Source of the DNA: Methylobacterium adhaesivum
Lineage (GTDB): Bacteria > Pseudomonadota > Alphaproteobacteria > Rhizobiales > Beijerinckiaceae
Direction of reading: 5' to 3'
Assembly (NCBI RefSeq): GCF_022179065.1
Contig: NZ_BPQD01000010.1
Coordinates: 1 to 33,525, forward strand
DNA length: 33,525 nucleotides
Of the stretch, positions 1 to 8,910 are shown piece after piece (position 1 is the first letter of the stretch; every line of letters starts with the position of its first letter). The position numbers and the translations under genes are program-made. Under the pieces are notes generated by a model that saw only the letters and a program-made list of their open reading frames with translations, was not told the origin of the DNA and did no database searches.

Positions 1-61
1 ATCGCTGCCGGTGCCGGCCGGGTCGCCCTGTCGGGGCGCGCCGGCCGGCACCGGCAGCGAT
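1..61. repeat. 21-bp perfect inverted repeat (fold-back) at the window edge
   Basis: Bases 1-21 are the exact reverse complement of 41-61, separated by 19 bases. The spacer can itself pair 24-28 with 34-38. Reading tamB on the minus strand, the protein is family-like up to IAAGAGR (61 to 41) and then turns into Arg/Pro-rich residues. The plus strand from base 1 reads IAAGAGRVALSGRAG, which is the expected TamB continuation. So bases 1 to about 40 look like the next piece of tamB in the wrong orientation. A fold-back chimera or contig-end artefact is more likely than a real inversion. Confidence 0.75.
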
Positions 62-2728
62 GACGAGGTTGTCGATGAGGGCGCCGCCGTCCGCGAGCGT
101 GATGGTGGCGGGACCGGCCAGCGCGAGGCGATCGCCGCCGCGCGCGGCGGAGAAGCGGGCGAGTTCGATCCGGGTCCGATCCGCCGGCACGAGGCGGGCG
201 GCGCCGTCGAGGTCGAAGCCCCGCGCCTTGGCGGTGAGGGTGATGTCGCTGGCGCTCGGCGTGCCCACGGCGACGAGCCGCACGGTGTCGAGGGTTTCCC
301 CCGACACCGTGAGGCGGTCGGCGTTGACGCGCCCATCGACCACCGGGCGCGCGAGGAGGTCGCGCCCGGTGAGATCGGCGTCGAGGCGGGCAAGGCCGAT
401 GGCACCCGCGCGCAGGGATGCGCCCTTGGCACGGATCGCCGCATCCTGACGCCCGCCGGCCCGCGAGAGGGTGACGGCGGCTTCGAGGCTGCCGCCCAGG
501 GGCCTCAACACCAGGGGCGAGAGGTCGTCGAGATTGGCGGCCGATACCGTCAGGCTTCCCTCTGTGAGGAAGGACTCGGTGCCGGCCCGCGCGTTGCCGG
601 TGACCGCCACGGAGCCGAGGGAGAAGGCGAGGCGGTCCAACGCCCAATCCCGGGCCGCGCGGGCGAGGTGGGCGTCGGCGCGCAGGGCCTTGCCGGCGAC
701 GTCGCCCGTGAGGCGCACGGTGCCGTCGAGGGCGCCGGTGAGATCGCGCAGGGCGGTCTCCAGGCGGAGAGTCCGGATGGGGCGCCCCTGCGCGCGCAGA
801 TCGTCGCCCGTCACCGTCGCCGTCAGGTCGGGTTTCTCGAGGCTCCCGGTCAGGCGTCCATCGAGGAGGGCGCGGCCGGACAGCGTCTCATCGACGGCGG
901 ACAGATCCTTCAGGTCGACGACGAGCTTGGCATCGGCGAGGCGTGCGGTGGCGCGCCCGTCGAGGCGGGCGGTCATCTCGGCACCTTCAAGCCGGGCGCC
1001 ATCGAAGGTGTAACCGTCGTAGACCTGGGCGAGGCGTCCGGTGAAGCGCGGCGCACGGCCGAGCAACCCGTCGAGGGCCGGCATGGAGAGGGCGAGCCCG
1101 TCGGCGCGGGCGTCGACGTCGGCGGTGACGGCCTTGCGGGCGGGATCACCCCCGAGCTTGGCTGTCGCGGTCAGGCTGCCGGCCAGGGGACGGCCGGCGA
1201 GATCGGAGAACGCGGCGAGATCCGAGAGCGCCGCCTCGACGGTTCCCGCGAGCGTGTTCTGGCCGAGGGTCCCCGCATAGGTCGCGCGGGCGGTCGGCCC
1301 CTCGACCTCGAACCGGGCGACCTCCACGAGGCCCGTGGGCTGAAGGGTGCCGCGCAGGGTGAGGGCGGCCCGCGATCCGATGGCGCGGCGCAAGGCCGGA
1401 TCGGCGAGGGTGAGGCCCTCGACCTTCGCATCGGCGGTGAGGGCGAAGCGGCCCGATTGCGGATCGGAACCGGCGGGGAGCATGGCGAGATTCGCGTCGA
1501 CCCGGTCGAGGCGATTGCCGTCGGCGCGCAGGCCGGCGGCCCTGAGTACGCCGTTCACGGCCGGACGGGCGATGGGGCCTCTCAAGCTGCCGTCGAACAC
1601 GAGGCTATCGAGTTCGGCGTCGGCCGCCTTGGTGATCCCACCTTCCGTCGGCACGGCGCGGGCCGCGACGGTGAAATCCGCCACCCGATCGGCCGTGAGG
1701 GTGCCGCGCGTCTCCAGCCGGGCCGTGCGCGAGGTGAGATCGAGGCGGTCGATGCCGAAGGCGCCGCTGTCTGAAAAGCGCAACGCCCCTTCGAGCTTCG
1801 TGGTGCCCGAGAACACGGCCGCGGCCGGGCCGGGCAGCAAGCCCTCGATGCGTGAGGCGAGATCGAGGATGAGGCGGCGGTCGGTGCCGATCCGCGAAAT
1901 CCGGGCCGAGCCCTTGGCACCGAGATCGGGGCCGGCATCGAAATTCAGGCGGGCATTCCAGGCGTCGAGGGTGCCGCGTCCGTCGAGGTCGAGATCGATG
2001 GCGGGCGTCCCGGGCAGATTCGCCGCCTTCGAGAGCAGGCCGCCGACGGGCTCGACCAGGGTGGTCTTCAATTCCAGGGTCTCGCCCTTCGGCACGAACA
2101 GCAGGCGGGCGGTGAAATCGCCTGCCGCGTCGAGGCGGTGGACCTTGAGATCGACGTCAAGCCCTTCGGACGGCGCGCCGAGCCGCGCCTTCCCGTCGGC
2201 GGTAAGGCGCGCAGGCTGCCCAGCGAGAGGCTCGCCGAGGACGAGTTCGGCAAGGCGGAACGCCTTCACCTCGACCTTCACGGGCAGGTCGGGCAGGAGC
2301 GAGCCGTCCGGCTCCGCCTTGGCCGAAACGGGAGCGGGCAGGGGACGGCGCAAGACCTCGAGGCGTCCGACCTCCAGGCTGTCGATCTCGAGGCGGCCCG
2401 AGAGCAGGGCGAGGCGGCGCCAGACGAGTCGCGCCTTGTCGAGCTTCAGCCAGACACCGTTGGCATCGCTGATGGCGACATCGCGGATCGTCGCGTCGGA
2501 GGAGAGAGCACCGTCCACGGCGCCGATGGCGACCTGCGAGCCGGGCGTGGAGAGGGCTTTTGAGAGCAGGCCACCGAGGACGGATTTTTCGGATTCGTCG
2601 GCGTGGGTGGGGATCGCGGGGCCGAGAACCGAGGCCACCAAGACGAGCGCCACGACGGTGCGGGCCTTTCCACCTCCTGCGGCACGGGACGCGGTCAAAG
2701 CGCGACCGATCTTTCCAAGAAACCCCAT
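1..2728 (-). CDS. tamB: TamB, translocation and assembly module inner-membrane subunit (partial, C-terminus missing)
   Basis: The reading frame is open without a stop from the ATG at 2728 to the window edge, about 909 codons. A positively charged N-terminus is followed by one hydrophobic anchor (about residues 22-42). The rest is a long series of short alternating hydrophobic strands with repeated L-x-L-x-G, GRGTLDAW and LTLRGT patterns, typical of the TamB/AsmA-like beta-taco fold. TamB spans the periplasm and works with TamA in phospholipid transport and outer-membrane protein assembly (family knowledge). The ATG shares its A with the tamA stop (TGATG), so the two are translationally coupled. 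The conserved C-terminal DUF490 domain lies beyond the window. About the last 13 residues before the edge are not TamB-like because of the inverted repeat at 1-61. Confidence 0.85.
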   Translation of the reverse strand, partial: MGFLGKIGRALTASRAAGGGKARTVVALVLVASVLGPAIPTHADESEKSVLGGLLSKALSTPGSQVAIGAVDGALSSDATIRDVAISDANGVWLKLDKARLVWRRLALLSGRLEIDSLEVGRLEVLRRPLPAPVSAKAEPDGSLLPDLPVKVEVKAFRLAELVLGEPLAGQPARLTADGKARLGAPSEGLDVDLKVHRLDAAGDFTARLLFVPKGETLELKTTLVEPVGGLLSKAANLPGTPAIDLDLDGRGTLDAWNARLNFDAGPDLGAKGSARISRIGTDRRLILDLASRIEGLLPGPAAAVFSGTTKLEGALRFSDSGAFGIDRLDLTSRTARLETRGTLTADRVADFTVAARAVPTEGGITKAADAELDSLVFDGSLRGPIARPAVNGVLRAAGLRADGNRLDRVDANLAMLPAGSDPQSGRFALTADAKVEGLTLADPALRRAIGSRAALTLRGTLQPTGLVEVARFEVEGPTARATYAGTLGQNTLAGTVEAALSDLAAFSDLAGRPLAGSLTATAKLGGDPARKAVTADVDARADGLALSMPALDGLLGRAPRFTGRLAQVYDGYTFDGARLEGAEMTARLDGRATARLADAKLVVDLKDLSAVDETLSGRALLDGRLTGSLEKPDLTATVTGDDLRAQGRPIRTLRLETALRDLTGALDGTVRLTGDVAGKALRADAHLARAARDWALDRLAFSLGSVAVTGNARAGTESFLTEGSLTVSAANLDDLSPLVLRPLGGSLEAAVTLSRAGGRQDAAIRAKGASLRAGAIGLARLDADLTGRDLLARPVVDGRVNADRLTVSGETLDTVRLVAVGTPSASDITLTAKARGFDLDGAARLVPADRTRIELARFSAARGGDRLALAGPATITLADGGALIDNLVIAAGAGRRAPTGRPGRHRQR

Positions 2729-4716
2729 CAGAACGACTGCCCCAGGCTAATGTACAGGGCCACGGGGCGCTCGCGGTTGCCCTTGATGCGGTCCAACGGG
2801 AAGGCGACGTCGACACGGATCGGGCCGATGCCGGTGTAGTAGCGAAGTCCCAAGCCCGCCGCGTAGCGGATGCGTTCCTCGAAGTCGGGAAGGCTCGACG
2901 CGAAGGCTGTGCCGGCATCAAAGAACGGCACCACCCCGATGGTGTCCGTCACCTTGATGCGGGCCTCGAAGGAGGCTTCCAGCAGGCTGCGCCCGCCGAT
3001 GGGCAGGTTGAACGGTCCGCGTGGGCCCAGCGTCCGGTAGGGGAAACCGCGCACGGAGCCGCCGCCGCCGGCGAAGAACCGGATATTGGCCGGAATCTCG
3101 TCGAGGTTCGCCCCCGAGATCGAGCCGAAGCCGATCCGGCCGGCGAGGATGTACCGGGCCTCGTCGTCGAGGGCGTAGTAGGTCGAGCCCTGCGCCTTGG
3201 CGACGAAGATCGACGGGTCAGAACCGAGGAAGCCGGCGTAGGGCGTCGCCGAGGCGATGACGCGGAATCCCTTGGTCGGGTCGAGGAGGTTGTCGGTGGA
3301 ATCGTAGGACATCGAGACCGGTACGCCGACCAGCCGGTAATCGACCTTGCCCAGGGCGTCCTGCGAGCGGCCGGCCTGGCCGTCGACGCCGATCTGCGCG
3401 AAGAACGAATCGGAGAAGCGGTGGCGCAGGCCGATGGTGCCGCCCGCCGCGTCGCTGACGTAGGATTGCTGTGCCTCGCGTCCCGCGAAGAGGTTGGCAA
3501 CGAGGTCGTTGCGGGTGCCCCACAGGGCAGGCTTCACGAAGGTCGCCGAGAGGCGACCGCCGAGGCCATTGGAGTCGATGCCCGCGAGCTTGCGCTGCGT
3601 CGCGTAGAGGTCGTTGCCGAGGTAGTAGATGTCGGCGTCCAGCCTCAAGGTCTCGCCGCCTCCGAACAGGTTGCGGTTGGCGTAATACGCGCGGATGCCG
3701 GGGCCATCGACGGTGGAGTAGCGCGCCGCGACGCCGATGAGGTTGTGGTCGCGCTCGGTCACATCGACGAAGATCGGCAGGTTGCCGGCTGGATCGAGGG
3801 CCTCGCCCTCGCGGACGCGGATCGACCCCAGCGCCTCGACCTTGGCCACGGAACGACGAATGTCGGCCACGGCCTGGGGCGAATACGGGTCGCCCGGTTC
3901 GGCATAGATGAATGAGCGCACCACCGCCGGATCGAGGCCGGTGGTGCCGCGGACCGTGACGTCGCCGAGGCCGGCGATGGGGCCGGGCTCGATGGTGAAG
4001 CCAACCGTCATCGTATGGGCGGTGTCGTCCACCACGGGGTCGCGCGCGACCGCCTTTGCGAAGGGGTGGCCGAGGGCGCGGAAGCGATCGACGATCCGCG
4101 CCTCGCGGGCCAGCACCGTGGCCGAGCGCGCCGGAACGTCCTCGTCCACACGGGTGAAACGCGGCGGCAGCACATCGCTGGAAAACGCGTTCCCGGCCGC
4201 ATCCCGCGCGGTGACCGTCTGCAGGATGTAGAGCGGGCCGGGCTCGACGACGATCCGCACCGGCACGAGGGCACGAGCACGGGACCCTTCCGCCGCTCCG
4301 GCGGCGGCGGCAACATTGGCTTCGCCCGCCAGCGTCACGCCGTCGATGCGGATGCGCACGGTCCCCTGATAATAGCCGTACCCCGACAGCACGTTGGCGA
4401 GGCGCCGCTGATCGGCCTCGGCGCGGCGGACCAAACCCTCACCGTCCGGCGGCGCGTCCTGGCGTAGGCGGTAGAGGGTCGAGGTGTCCTGGAGCGCGCG
4501 CAGGACATCGTCATCGTCGATGCCGCTGAACTTCACGGTGTAGGGCAGGGCGCCGGCACTGGGTGCCGGCGGCTCCTCCTCCGACCCGAACAGGCCGAAG
4601 AGATCGAAGGCACGGGCCGGATGGGCCGCGAGGGCGGAGCCGGCGAGACCGAGGGCAAGCGACAGGGCGACGGGTGCGCACGCGCGCGCACGCAATCGAA
4701 AGAAGGCCAATTTCAC
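2728..4716 (-). CDS. tamA: TamA, Omp85-family outer-membrane protein
   Basis: From the GTG at 4716 the product is 662 residues. A signal peptide (basic start, then a hydrophobic run ending AHPARA-FD, about residues 1-30) is followed by POTRA-type repeats in the periplasm. One of these contains the segment with [18 protein letters not shown]. The C-terminal half is a 16-strand-type barrel carrying [16 protein letters not shown], the conserved VRGF/Y loop of Omp85 proteins. It ends in ISLGQSF with the terminal Phe usual for outer-membrane barrels. The frame stays open upstream to an ATG at 4881, but the extra 55 residues are charged, low-complexity and would bury the signal peptide, so I prefer the GTG. 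The ribosome-binding site there is weak, leaving the start uncertain. First gene of a tamAB operon. Confidence 0.88.
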   Translation of the reverse strand: MKLAFFRLRARACAPVALSLALGLAGSALAAHPARAFDLFGLFGSEEEPPAPSAGALPYTVKFSGIDDDDVLRALQDTSTLYRLRQDAPPDGEGLVRRAEADQRRLANVLSGYGYYQGTVRIRIDGVTLAGEANVAAAAGAAEGSRARALVPVRIVVEPGPLYILQTVTARDAAGNAFSSDVLPPRFTRVDEDVPARSATVLAREARIVDRFRALGHPFAKAVARDPVVDDTAHTMTVGFTIEPGPIAGLGDVTVRGTTGLDPAVVRSFIYAEPGDPYSPQAVADIRRSVAKVEALGSIRVREGEALDPAGNLPIFVDVTERDHNLIGVAARYSTVDGPGIRAYYANRNLFGGGETLRLDADIYYLGNDLYATQRKLAGIDSNGLGGRLSATFVKPALWGTRNDLVANLFAGREAQQSYVSDAAGGTIGLRHRFSDSFFAQIGVDGQAGRSQDALGKVDYRLVGVPVSMSYDSTDNLLDPTKGFRVIASATPYAGFLGSDPSIFVAKAQGSTYYALDDEARYILAGRIGFGSISGANLDEIPANIRFFAGGGGSVRGFPYRTLGPRGPFNLPIGGRSLLEASFEARIKVTDTIGVVPFFDAGTAFASSLPDFEERIRYAAGLGLRYYTGIGPIRVDVAFPLDRIKGNRERPVALYISLGQSF

Positions 4717-5352
4717 GAACGCCGCATCCGCCCCAACGTCTCGGCAAGACCATGCCAGCGCCGCAGCGGTGCATCTCCCGGTCGCTTCGACCCCCATCCG
4801 TTCGCCGTCATCCCGCCCCCGCTTCGATGCCGGATCATTGTCATCGTCATCGCGCCGATCCGTCTTCGCACGGTCGGGCAAACCTTTACCGTTCGACCGT
4901 GCGCCTTCCCGACCGAATGCCTTGCGCCGTTGCAGACGTTCCGCGTTCGCGCGGGTTCCGAGAGGAAAGCCCGAAGCCGTCTATTGCCCGACAACGTAGC
5001 CGCCGTGCCACAGGGCGGCAACCGCCGGCGCGATCCGGGGACCTCAAGAAGCCGTGGGATGCACCACTTCCGGGCGATATCCACCGTCGCGGCACACGCG
5101 CGTCCGGTGGGGAGCCGGCATCAAAACGGGTGCCTCCGCGGGAACCTGGAAGGTGCTTCCGCCTTGTCTGGAGGTCATCGGCTTCCCACATCGATCGACT
5201 TCATTGCCGCGTCGATGGGGGTGCCCATCCTCTCGTTCGCTCAGGATTTCCGGGGATACGACTTCGATCACCATCGGCCGCCGATGGAAGCGGGTTCGGA
5301 CGAGCGACTGGACCGGCGCATACGACTTCTTCTATGGACGAAAGGATCGACC
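4717..5352. other. 636-base gap without a convincing gene, between divergent tamA and the cold-shock gene
   Basis: Overlapping open frames on both strands here look like chance: they are Arg/Pro/Ser-rich, resemble no family and conflict with each other. The gap must hold the tamA promoter and the leader of the cold-shock gene. A GGAAC box at 5141-5145 with CCTT 16 bases downstream (5162-5165) is a weak match to the alphaproteobacterial EcfG promoter. A small dyad GGAAG-gtg-CTTCC (5149-5161) sits in its spacer. No other clear signal was seen. Confidence 0.5.
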
Positions 5353-5562
5353 ATGAGCACGGGCACCGTGAAATGGTTCAACGAAACCAAGGGTTACGGC
5401 TTCATCCAACCGGATGACGGCAGCAAGGACGTGTTCGTCCACATCTCCGCCGTCGAGCGAGCCGGCATGCGCAACCTCATTGAGGGCCAGAAGGTCTCGT
5501 ACGAGATCGAAAGCGACCGCCGGACGGGTAAGCAATCCGCTGGAAATCTCCAGGCCGCCTGA
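5353..5562 (+). CDS. cspA: Cold-shock protein (CspA family)
   Basis: The 69-residue product is a single cold-shock domain (five-stranded OB fold) that binds single-stranded RNA/DNA and melts mRNA structure. RNP1 is K13-GYGFI-18 and RNP2 is V27-FVHIS-32. The N-terminal [11 protein letters not shown] and the [11 protein letters not shown] stretch are family-typical, and the length is normal. The ATG at 5353 is preceded by AAAGGA (5341-5346) at good spacing. The frame runs far upstream, but that extension has no cold-shock character. Monocistronic: a hairpin follows at 5615 and the next gene has its own Shine-Dalgarno. Cold-shock mRNAs often have long structured leaders, and the empty region upstream leaves room for one. 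Which paralogue this is cannot be told from the sequence. Confidence 0.96.
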   Translation: MSTGTVKWFNETKGYGFIQPDDGSKDVFVHISAVERAGMRNLIEGQKVSYEIESDRRTGKQSAGNLQAA

Positions 5563-5614
5563 ACGTCTGCCTCCGGCTGCCCCCGCGTGAGGCATGGATT
5601 CAACATATCGACGG

Positions 5615-5640
5615 GAAGCCGCTCGTCACAGGGCGGCTTC
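5615..5640 (+). terminator. Possible terminator after the cold-shock gene
   Basis: A perfect 8-bp stem (GAAGCCGC at 5615-5622 with GCGGCTTC at 5633-5640) and 10-base loop lies 52 bases after the cold-shock stop. It is followed by TGTTGCG, only a weak T-tract. Confidence 0.45.
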
Positions 5641-5775
5641 TGTTGCGTCCGGACGGTCGTTGGGGCATTGGCAGCCGCATCGACACTGCCATAACGATTC
5701 AACCGGCTTGGTTCACCCTACGGCCGCCCGCCTCGCGAGGCGCTTTCGGCCACGATACCCCACGAGAAAGGTCAG

Positions 5776-6150
5776 ATGAGCGCCTTCGACTACCGGAATT
5801 TCGACGACCGCCGCAAGAACTCCGCCAGTGCCAAGCAGATGCTGTTGGAAAAATTCAAGGCCCGCCCACCGGCGGATGATCCGGAGATGATCGCCAAAGC
5901 GGAAGCGCGCGCCGCCGTCGCACGCGCCCGCGAGGAGCGGGCCCGCGAGCGCGAAGCCGCCCGGATCGCAGCCGAACGTCAGGCTGCGGAAGAGAAGCGT
6001 GCCCGCGAGGAGGCCGAACTCGCAGCCCAGATCGCCCGTGAGGAAGCGGAAGCCCTCGCGGCTGCCGAGCGAAAGGCTGCCGAACTGGCCGAGAAGAAGG
6101 CCGCGCGTGACGCGCGCTACGCCGCCCGTAAGGCCAAGGCGCGTCGCTGA
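5776..6150 (+). CDS. DUF6481-type coiled-coil protein
   Basis: The 124-residue product starts SAFDYRNFDDRRKNS, then AKQMLLEKFKARP. From about residue 40 it is one long, highly charged helix of Ala/Glu/Arg/Lys repeats, ending in a basic KKAARDARYAARKAKARR tail. The N-terminal F-DRR and AK-LLEKF pattern is what I associate with the DUF6481 family of alphaproteobacteria, whose function is unknown. There is no signal peptide or membrane segment, so it is probably cytoplasmic, and the basic tail might touch nucleic acid (inference). AAAGG at 5766-5770 gives a good start at 5776. A strong intrinsic terminator follows at 6177, so the gene is transcribed alone. Its position right after a cold-shock gene may be coincidence. 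Confidence 0.85.
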   Translation: MSAFDYRNFDDRRKNSASAKQMLLEKFKARPPADDPEMIAKAEARAAVARAREERAREREAARIAAERQAAEEKRAREEAELAAQIAREEAEALAAAERKAAELAEKKAARDARYAARKAKARR

Positions 6151-6176
6151 GCGAGCGTCCCGGTCAATGAAGAAGA

Positions 6177-6205
6177 GGGGCCGGCGAATACGTCGGCCCC
6201 TTTTT
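6177..6205 (+). terminator. Rho-independent terminator
   Basis: A 10-bp stem with one G-T wobble (6177-6186 with 6191-6200), tetraloop AATA and five T (6201-6205) lies 26 bases after the DUF6481-type stop. This is the clearest terminator in the window. It lies between convergent genes, so it may also help stop the minus-strand gene ending at 6221. Confidence 0.9.
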
Positions 6206-6220
6206 CATGCCTGGATCGGT

Positions 6221-6469
6221 TCAGGCGTCGGACTCGTTCTCGGCCTCGGGGGCCTCGGTATCGCTCTGCGCTTCAACCACTTCGCCCTTCGGCTCGCTCC
6301 CGGGCTCGGCCTGAGGACCCGACTTGAACGAGCGACGCGGGGCGTTCGCCCGCTTCATCTGGACTGGCTTCTCGATGGCACCGAGCCGTTCGGACAGCTG
6401 TTTGGCGCGCTCGTTGAAATCGTTGGTCGTGCGCGACTGGGATGCACCGCTCTTGAACGCGTTCGCCAC
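6221..6469 (-). CDS. Small hydrophilic protein of unknown function
   Basis: I do not recognise a family. From the GTG at 6469 the product has 82 residues. The N-terminal half is polar and helical (ANAFKSGASQSRTTNDF, then NERAKQLSERLGAIEKP). A basic stretch with KRANAPRRSFKSG follows, then a very acidic Glu-rich tail (GEVVEAQSDTEAPEAENES). There is no signal peptide, membrane helix or Cys. GAGAGG just before the GTG fits a ribosome-binding site. An ATG at 6529 in the same frame would add 20 residues, but these look like leader sequence. The split basic/acidic composition suggests a disordered protein that binds nucleic acid or another protein (inference). It is transcribed divergently from the metallothionein gene. 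Confidence 0.65.
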   Translation of the reverse strand: MANAFKSGASQSRTTNDFNERAKQLSERLGAIEKPVQMKRANAPRRSFKSGPQAEPGSEPKGEVVEAQSDTEAPEAENESDA

Positions 6470-6644
6470 TGGGGCCTCTCCGAGTTGCCCAGGGCACGGG
6501 GTCGTGCGGGGTTGTCCGATCCCTAGCACGCTTCGCCGTCGTGGTGGGGACTATCTTCATTCCCGCGTGGGATGCAGGGCTTGCGGACGGGCGCACGTTG
6601 GGGAAACTGCGTTCGGTTCTCCACTGATCGAAGGATGATTCATC

Positions 6645-6818
6645 ATGGCCGATGCAACCACCGAGATGGTTCCCTGCGCCTGCAGCGACTGCGTCTGCAA
6701 GGTGAAGGCCGGCACCGGGATCGAGCGGGACGGCAAGACCTTCTGCTGCGAGGCCTGCGCCGATGGCCACGCCTCGCATGACGGTTGCGGTCACTCGGGC
6801 TGCGCCTGCCACGGCTGA
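6645..6818 (+). CDS. Bacterial metallothionein (SmtA/BmtA-type)
   Basis: The 57-residue product has 10 Cys (11, 13, 16, 18, 34, 35, 38, 48, 53, 55) and four His (42, 45, 50, 56). The order of motifs, CACSDCVC, then GKTFCCEACADGH, then the Cys/His-rich C-terminus, matches the zinc-binding bacterial metallothionein family (PF02069). Such proteins bind Zn/Cd in a cluster and buffer metal in the cytoplasm. AAGGA (6631-6635) precedes the ATG. A hairpin follows 9 bases after the stop, so it is monocistronic. No SmtB-type repressor gene is adjacent, so metal control, if any, must come from elsewhere. It is short enough that gene finders may miss it. Confidence 0.93.
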   Translation: MADATTEMVPCACSDCVCKVKAGTGIERDGKTFCCEACADGHASHDGCGHSGCACHG

Positions 6819-6827
6819 AACCGAACC

Positions 6828-6860
6828 GATGGAATGGGGCTTCAGCCGCCCCATTCCATC
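6828..6860. terminator. Shared hairpin between convergent metallothionein and antiporter genes
   Basis: A perfect 13-bp stem (6828-6840 with 6848-6860) and 7-base loop lies 9 bases after the metallothionein stop and 5 bases after the antiporter stop. There is no long T-tract on either side, but the position suggests a bidirectional terminator. Confidence 0.7.
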
Positions 6861-6865
6861 CTTCC

Positions 6866-8722
6866 CTATGCGCTCTGGACCACGGGCTTCGCCTCGTCCT
6901 TGCTCGGACCTGCCTCCGCCGTGCCCTTGCCCACCACGCCCTTGCCCACGGTGCGACGGGCCCGGAAGGCGGCGGGGCGCACCTCCGTTTCCCTCCGCTT
7001 GAGCATGGCCCGGTACTCGTCGCGGCGCTCGTGGATCGATGCGATCACCAGTCCCATGGGGACACCGACATCGACGAGAACGGCCTCCGACAGCTGAAGG
7101 GAGGCCTCGATGGTCTCCGGCACGGCGTCGTCGACGCCCATCTCGTACAGAGCCGTGGCGTGGCGCGCGTCGCGGGCGCGCGCCACGATGGTGATGTCCG
7201 CCCGCTCCGCCCGCGCAGCCTCCACGACCGCTTCCACGGCGCGGGGATTGTCGAGGGTAACGACGAGGGCCCGCGCATGGGCGATGTCGCAGCGGCGCAG
7301 AAGCTCCGCGTTCGCCGAATCGCCGAAATAGACGGGACTGCCGAGGCGGCGGTGCTCGGAGACCCGGGCCGCGTCGGCGTCGAGGGCAAGATACGGGATC
7401 TTGTGCCGGGCCAGCATCTCACCGACGAGGCGCCCGACCCGACCGTAGCCGGCGATGATCACCCGGTTCTGCTGCTTGTCCGGAACCGGCTCGGCCCGGG
7501 CGCGGCCGAGCTGCCCCCGCCCCATCCGCCTGCCGAGGCGGCGGGCGAGACCGGCGAGCGCCGGAATCGCGATCATCGTGACGGTGGTGACGATGAGCGC
7601 GGCTTGGCCGACCTCCTCCGGCACGAGGTTGCCGGCGAGCGCCCCGCCGATGAGCACGAAGGCGAACTCGCCGCCCGGCCCCAGCAGCAGGGCCGCCTCG
7701 AGGCCGACGACACGCGATAGCCGCAGGAACCGGGCCGCCGCCACGATGATCGCACCCTTGATCAGGATCAGCCCGAGGGCGAGGCCGAGGATGGCGCCCG
7801 GCGCCGACATGAGCTGAGCCGGATCGAGATTCATACCGACGGAGACGAAGAACACGCCGAGGAGCAGGCCCTTGAATGGATCGATGGTGGCCTCGATGGC
7901 CCGGCGATACTCCGTCTCGGCGAGCAGCAGGCCGGCCACGAAGGCACCGAGGGTCATGGACAGGCCGGCGGCGGCGGCGGTCAGCGCCGTCCCGATGATG
8001 ACGAGGAGGCAGGCGGCCATGAACAGCTCCGGCGAGCGCGTACGCGCCACGAGCTGGAACAGGGGTCGTAGGGCGAGTCGGCCCGCCACCACGATGACCA
8101 CGATGGCCACCGCCGCCTGACCGAGGGCGAAGGCGAGGGCGCCACCGACATTGGCGCCGTCGCTGCGCCCGAGCACCGCGATGGCGAAAAGGACGGGGGC
8201 GACGGCGAGATCCTGGAACAGCAGCACGGCGAAGCTCGCCCGGCCGGACGGCGTGTTGAGGCGCTTCTGCTCGGCGAGCACCGGCAGCACCACGGCCGTG
8301 GAGGACAGGGCCAGGGCGAGACCGACGATAATCGCGGCGGCAAGCGGCACGGCGAGGGCGTACAGAATGCCGCCGATCACCAGGGCGGAGGCCACGACCT
8401 GGATTGAGCCGAGGCCGAACACGAGGCGGCGCAGGATGCGCAGGCGCTCCCAGGACAGCTCGACGCCGATCATGAACATGAGGAAGATCACGCCGAATTC
8501 GGCGAGGTGCGCGATCTCGGCGCGGTTGGCGATGGTGACTGCGGACAGCCACGGATAGCTCTCAGCGAAGCGGCCGAGGCCGAACGGGCCGAGGAGGGCT
8601 CCCGCGCCGATGAACCCGAGCACCGGCGAGATGCGCAGCCGATGGAACAGCGGCACCACCACGCCCGCGGTGACGAGAAACAGGATCGCTTCCTTGTAGG
8701 AGCTGGCGTGCATGTCCGTCAT
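6866..8722 (-). CDS. CPA2-family (Kef-type) cation/proton antiporter with TrkA-N domain
   Basis: The 618-residue product has two parts. Residues 1 to about 400 hold around 12 hydrophobic helices with CPA2 signatures: ISPVLGFIGAGALLGP near the start, LALSSTAVVLPVL, LFQDLAVAP and GPGGEFAFVLIG. From about residue 418, NRVIIAGYGRVGRLVGEML begins a TrkA-N/RCK Rossmann domain that binds NAD(H)-type ligands and gates transport. An Ala/Lys-rich tail ends the protein. KefB/KefC and close relatives exchange K+ (or Na+) for H+ in the inner membrane, and are used in electrophile or pH stress. No KefF/KefG-type ancillary gene is next to it, so the exact role is open. I chose the ATG at 8722 over a GTG at 8746 and an ATG at 8713; AAGGA lies about 13 bases upstream. 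Confidence 0.9.
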   Translation of the reverse strand: MTDMHASSYKEAILFLVTAGVVVPLFHRLRISPVLGFIGAGALLGPFGLGRFAESYPWLSAVTIANRAEIAHLAEFGVIFLMFMIGVELSWERLRILRRLVFGLGSIQVVASALVIGGILYALAVPLAAAIIVGLALALSSTAVVLPVLAEQKRLNTPSGRASFAVLLFQDLAVAPVLFAIAVLGRSDGANVGGALAFALGQAAVAIVVIVVAGRLALRPLFQLVARTRSPELFMAACLLVIIGTALTAAAAGLSMTLGAFVAGLLLAETEYRRAIEATIDPFKGLLLGVFFVSVGMNLDPAQLMSAPGAILGLALGLILIKGAIIVAAARFLRLSRVVGLEAALLLGPGGEFAFVLIGGALAGNLVPEEVGQAALIVTTVTMIAIPALAGLARRLGRRMGRGQLGRARAEPVPDKQQNRVIIAGYGRVGRLVGEMLARHKIPYLALDADAARVSEHRRLGSPVYFGDSANAELLRRCDIAHARALVVTLDNPRAVEAVVEAARAERADITIVARARDARHATALYEMGVDDAVPETIEASLQLSEAVLVDVGVPMGLVIASIHERRDEYRAMLKRRETEVRPAAFRARRTVGKGVVGKGTAEAGPSKDEAKPVVQSA

Positions 8723-8910
8723 GGAGGTTTGGAATTTCCTTCTCACTCGGCATGGTGAACGGCGGGTCGGCCGCCGCGATCATGCGGGGGGAGGGCCCGA
8801 CGGCGCAATCGGATTGTCTCTCGGATTCGTCAATTCGCGGCCCGTCAGCGTGGCCGGGAAGACGCACCCCGCTCCGCGGCGCAAAAACGGCACAATAGCC
8901 GCTTAGGCTC

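Noticed and set aside
11-1774. Plus-strand open frame of 587 residues across tamB
   Set aside because: It is the antisense shadow of tamB: Gly/Glu/Arg-rich without family character, while the minus strand reads TamB without a stop.
2560-3915. Plus-strand open frame of 451 residues over tamA
   Set aside because: Antisense to the tamA barrel, which has the clear VRGF/Y motif and terminal Phe.
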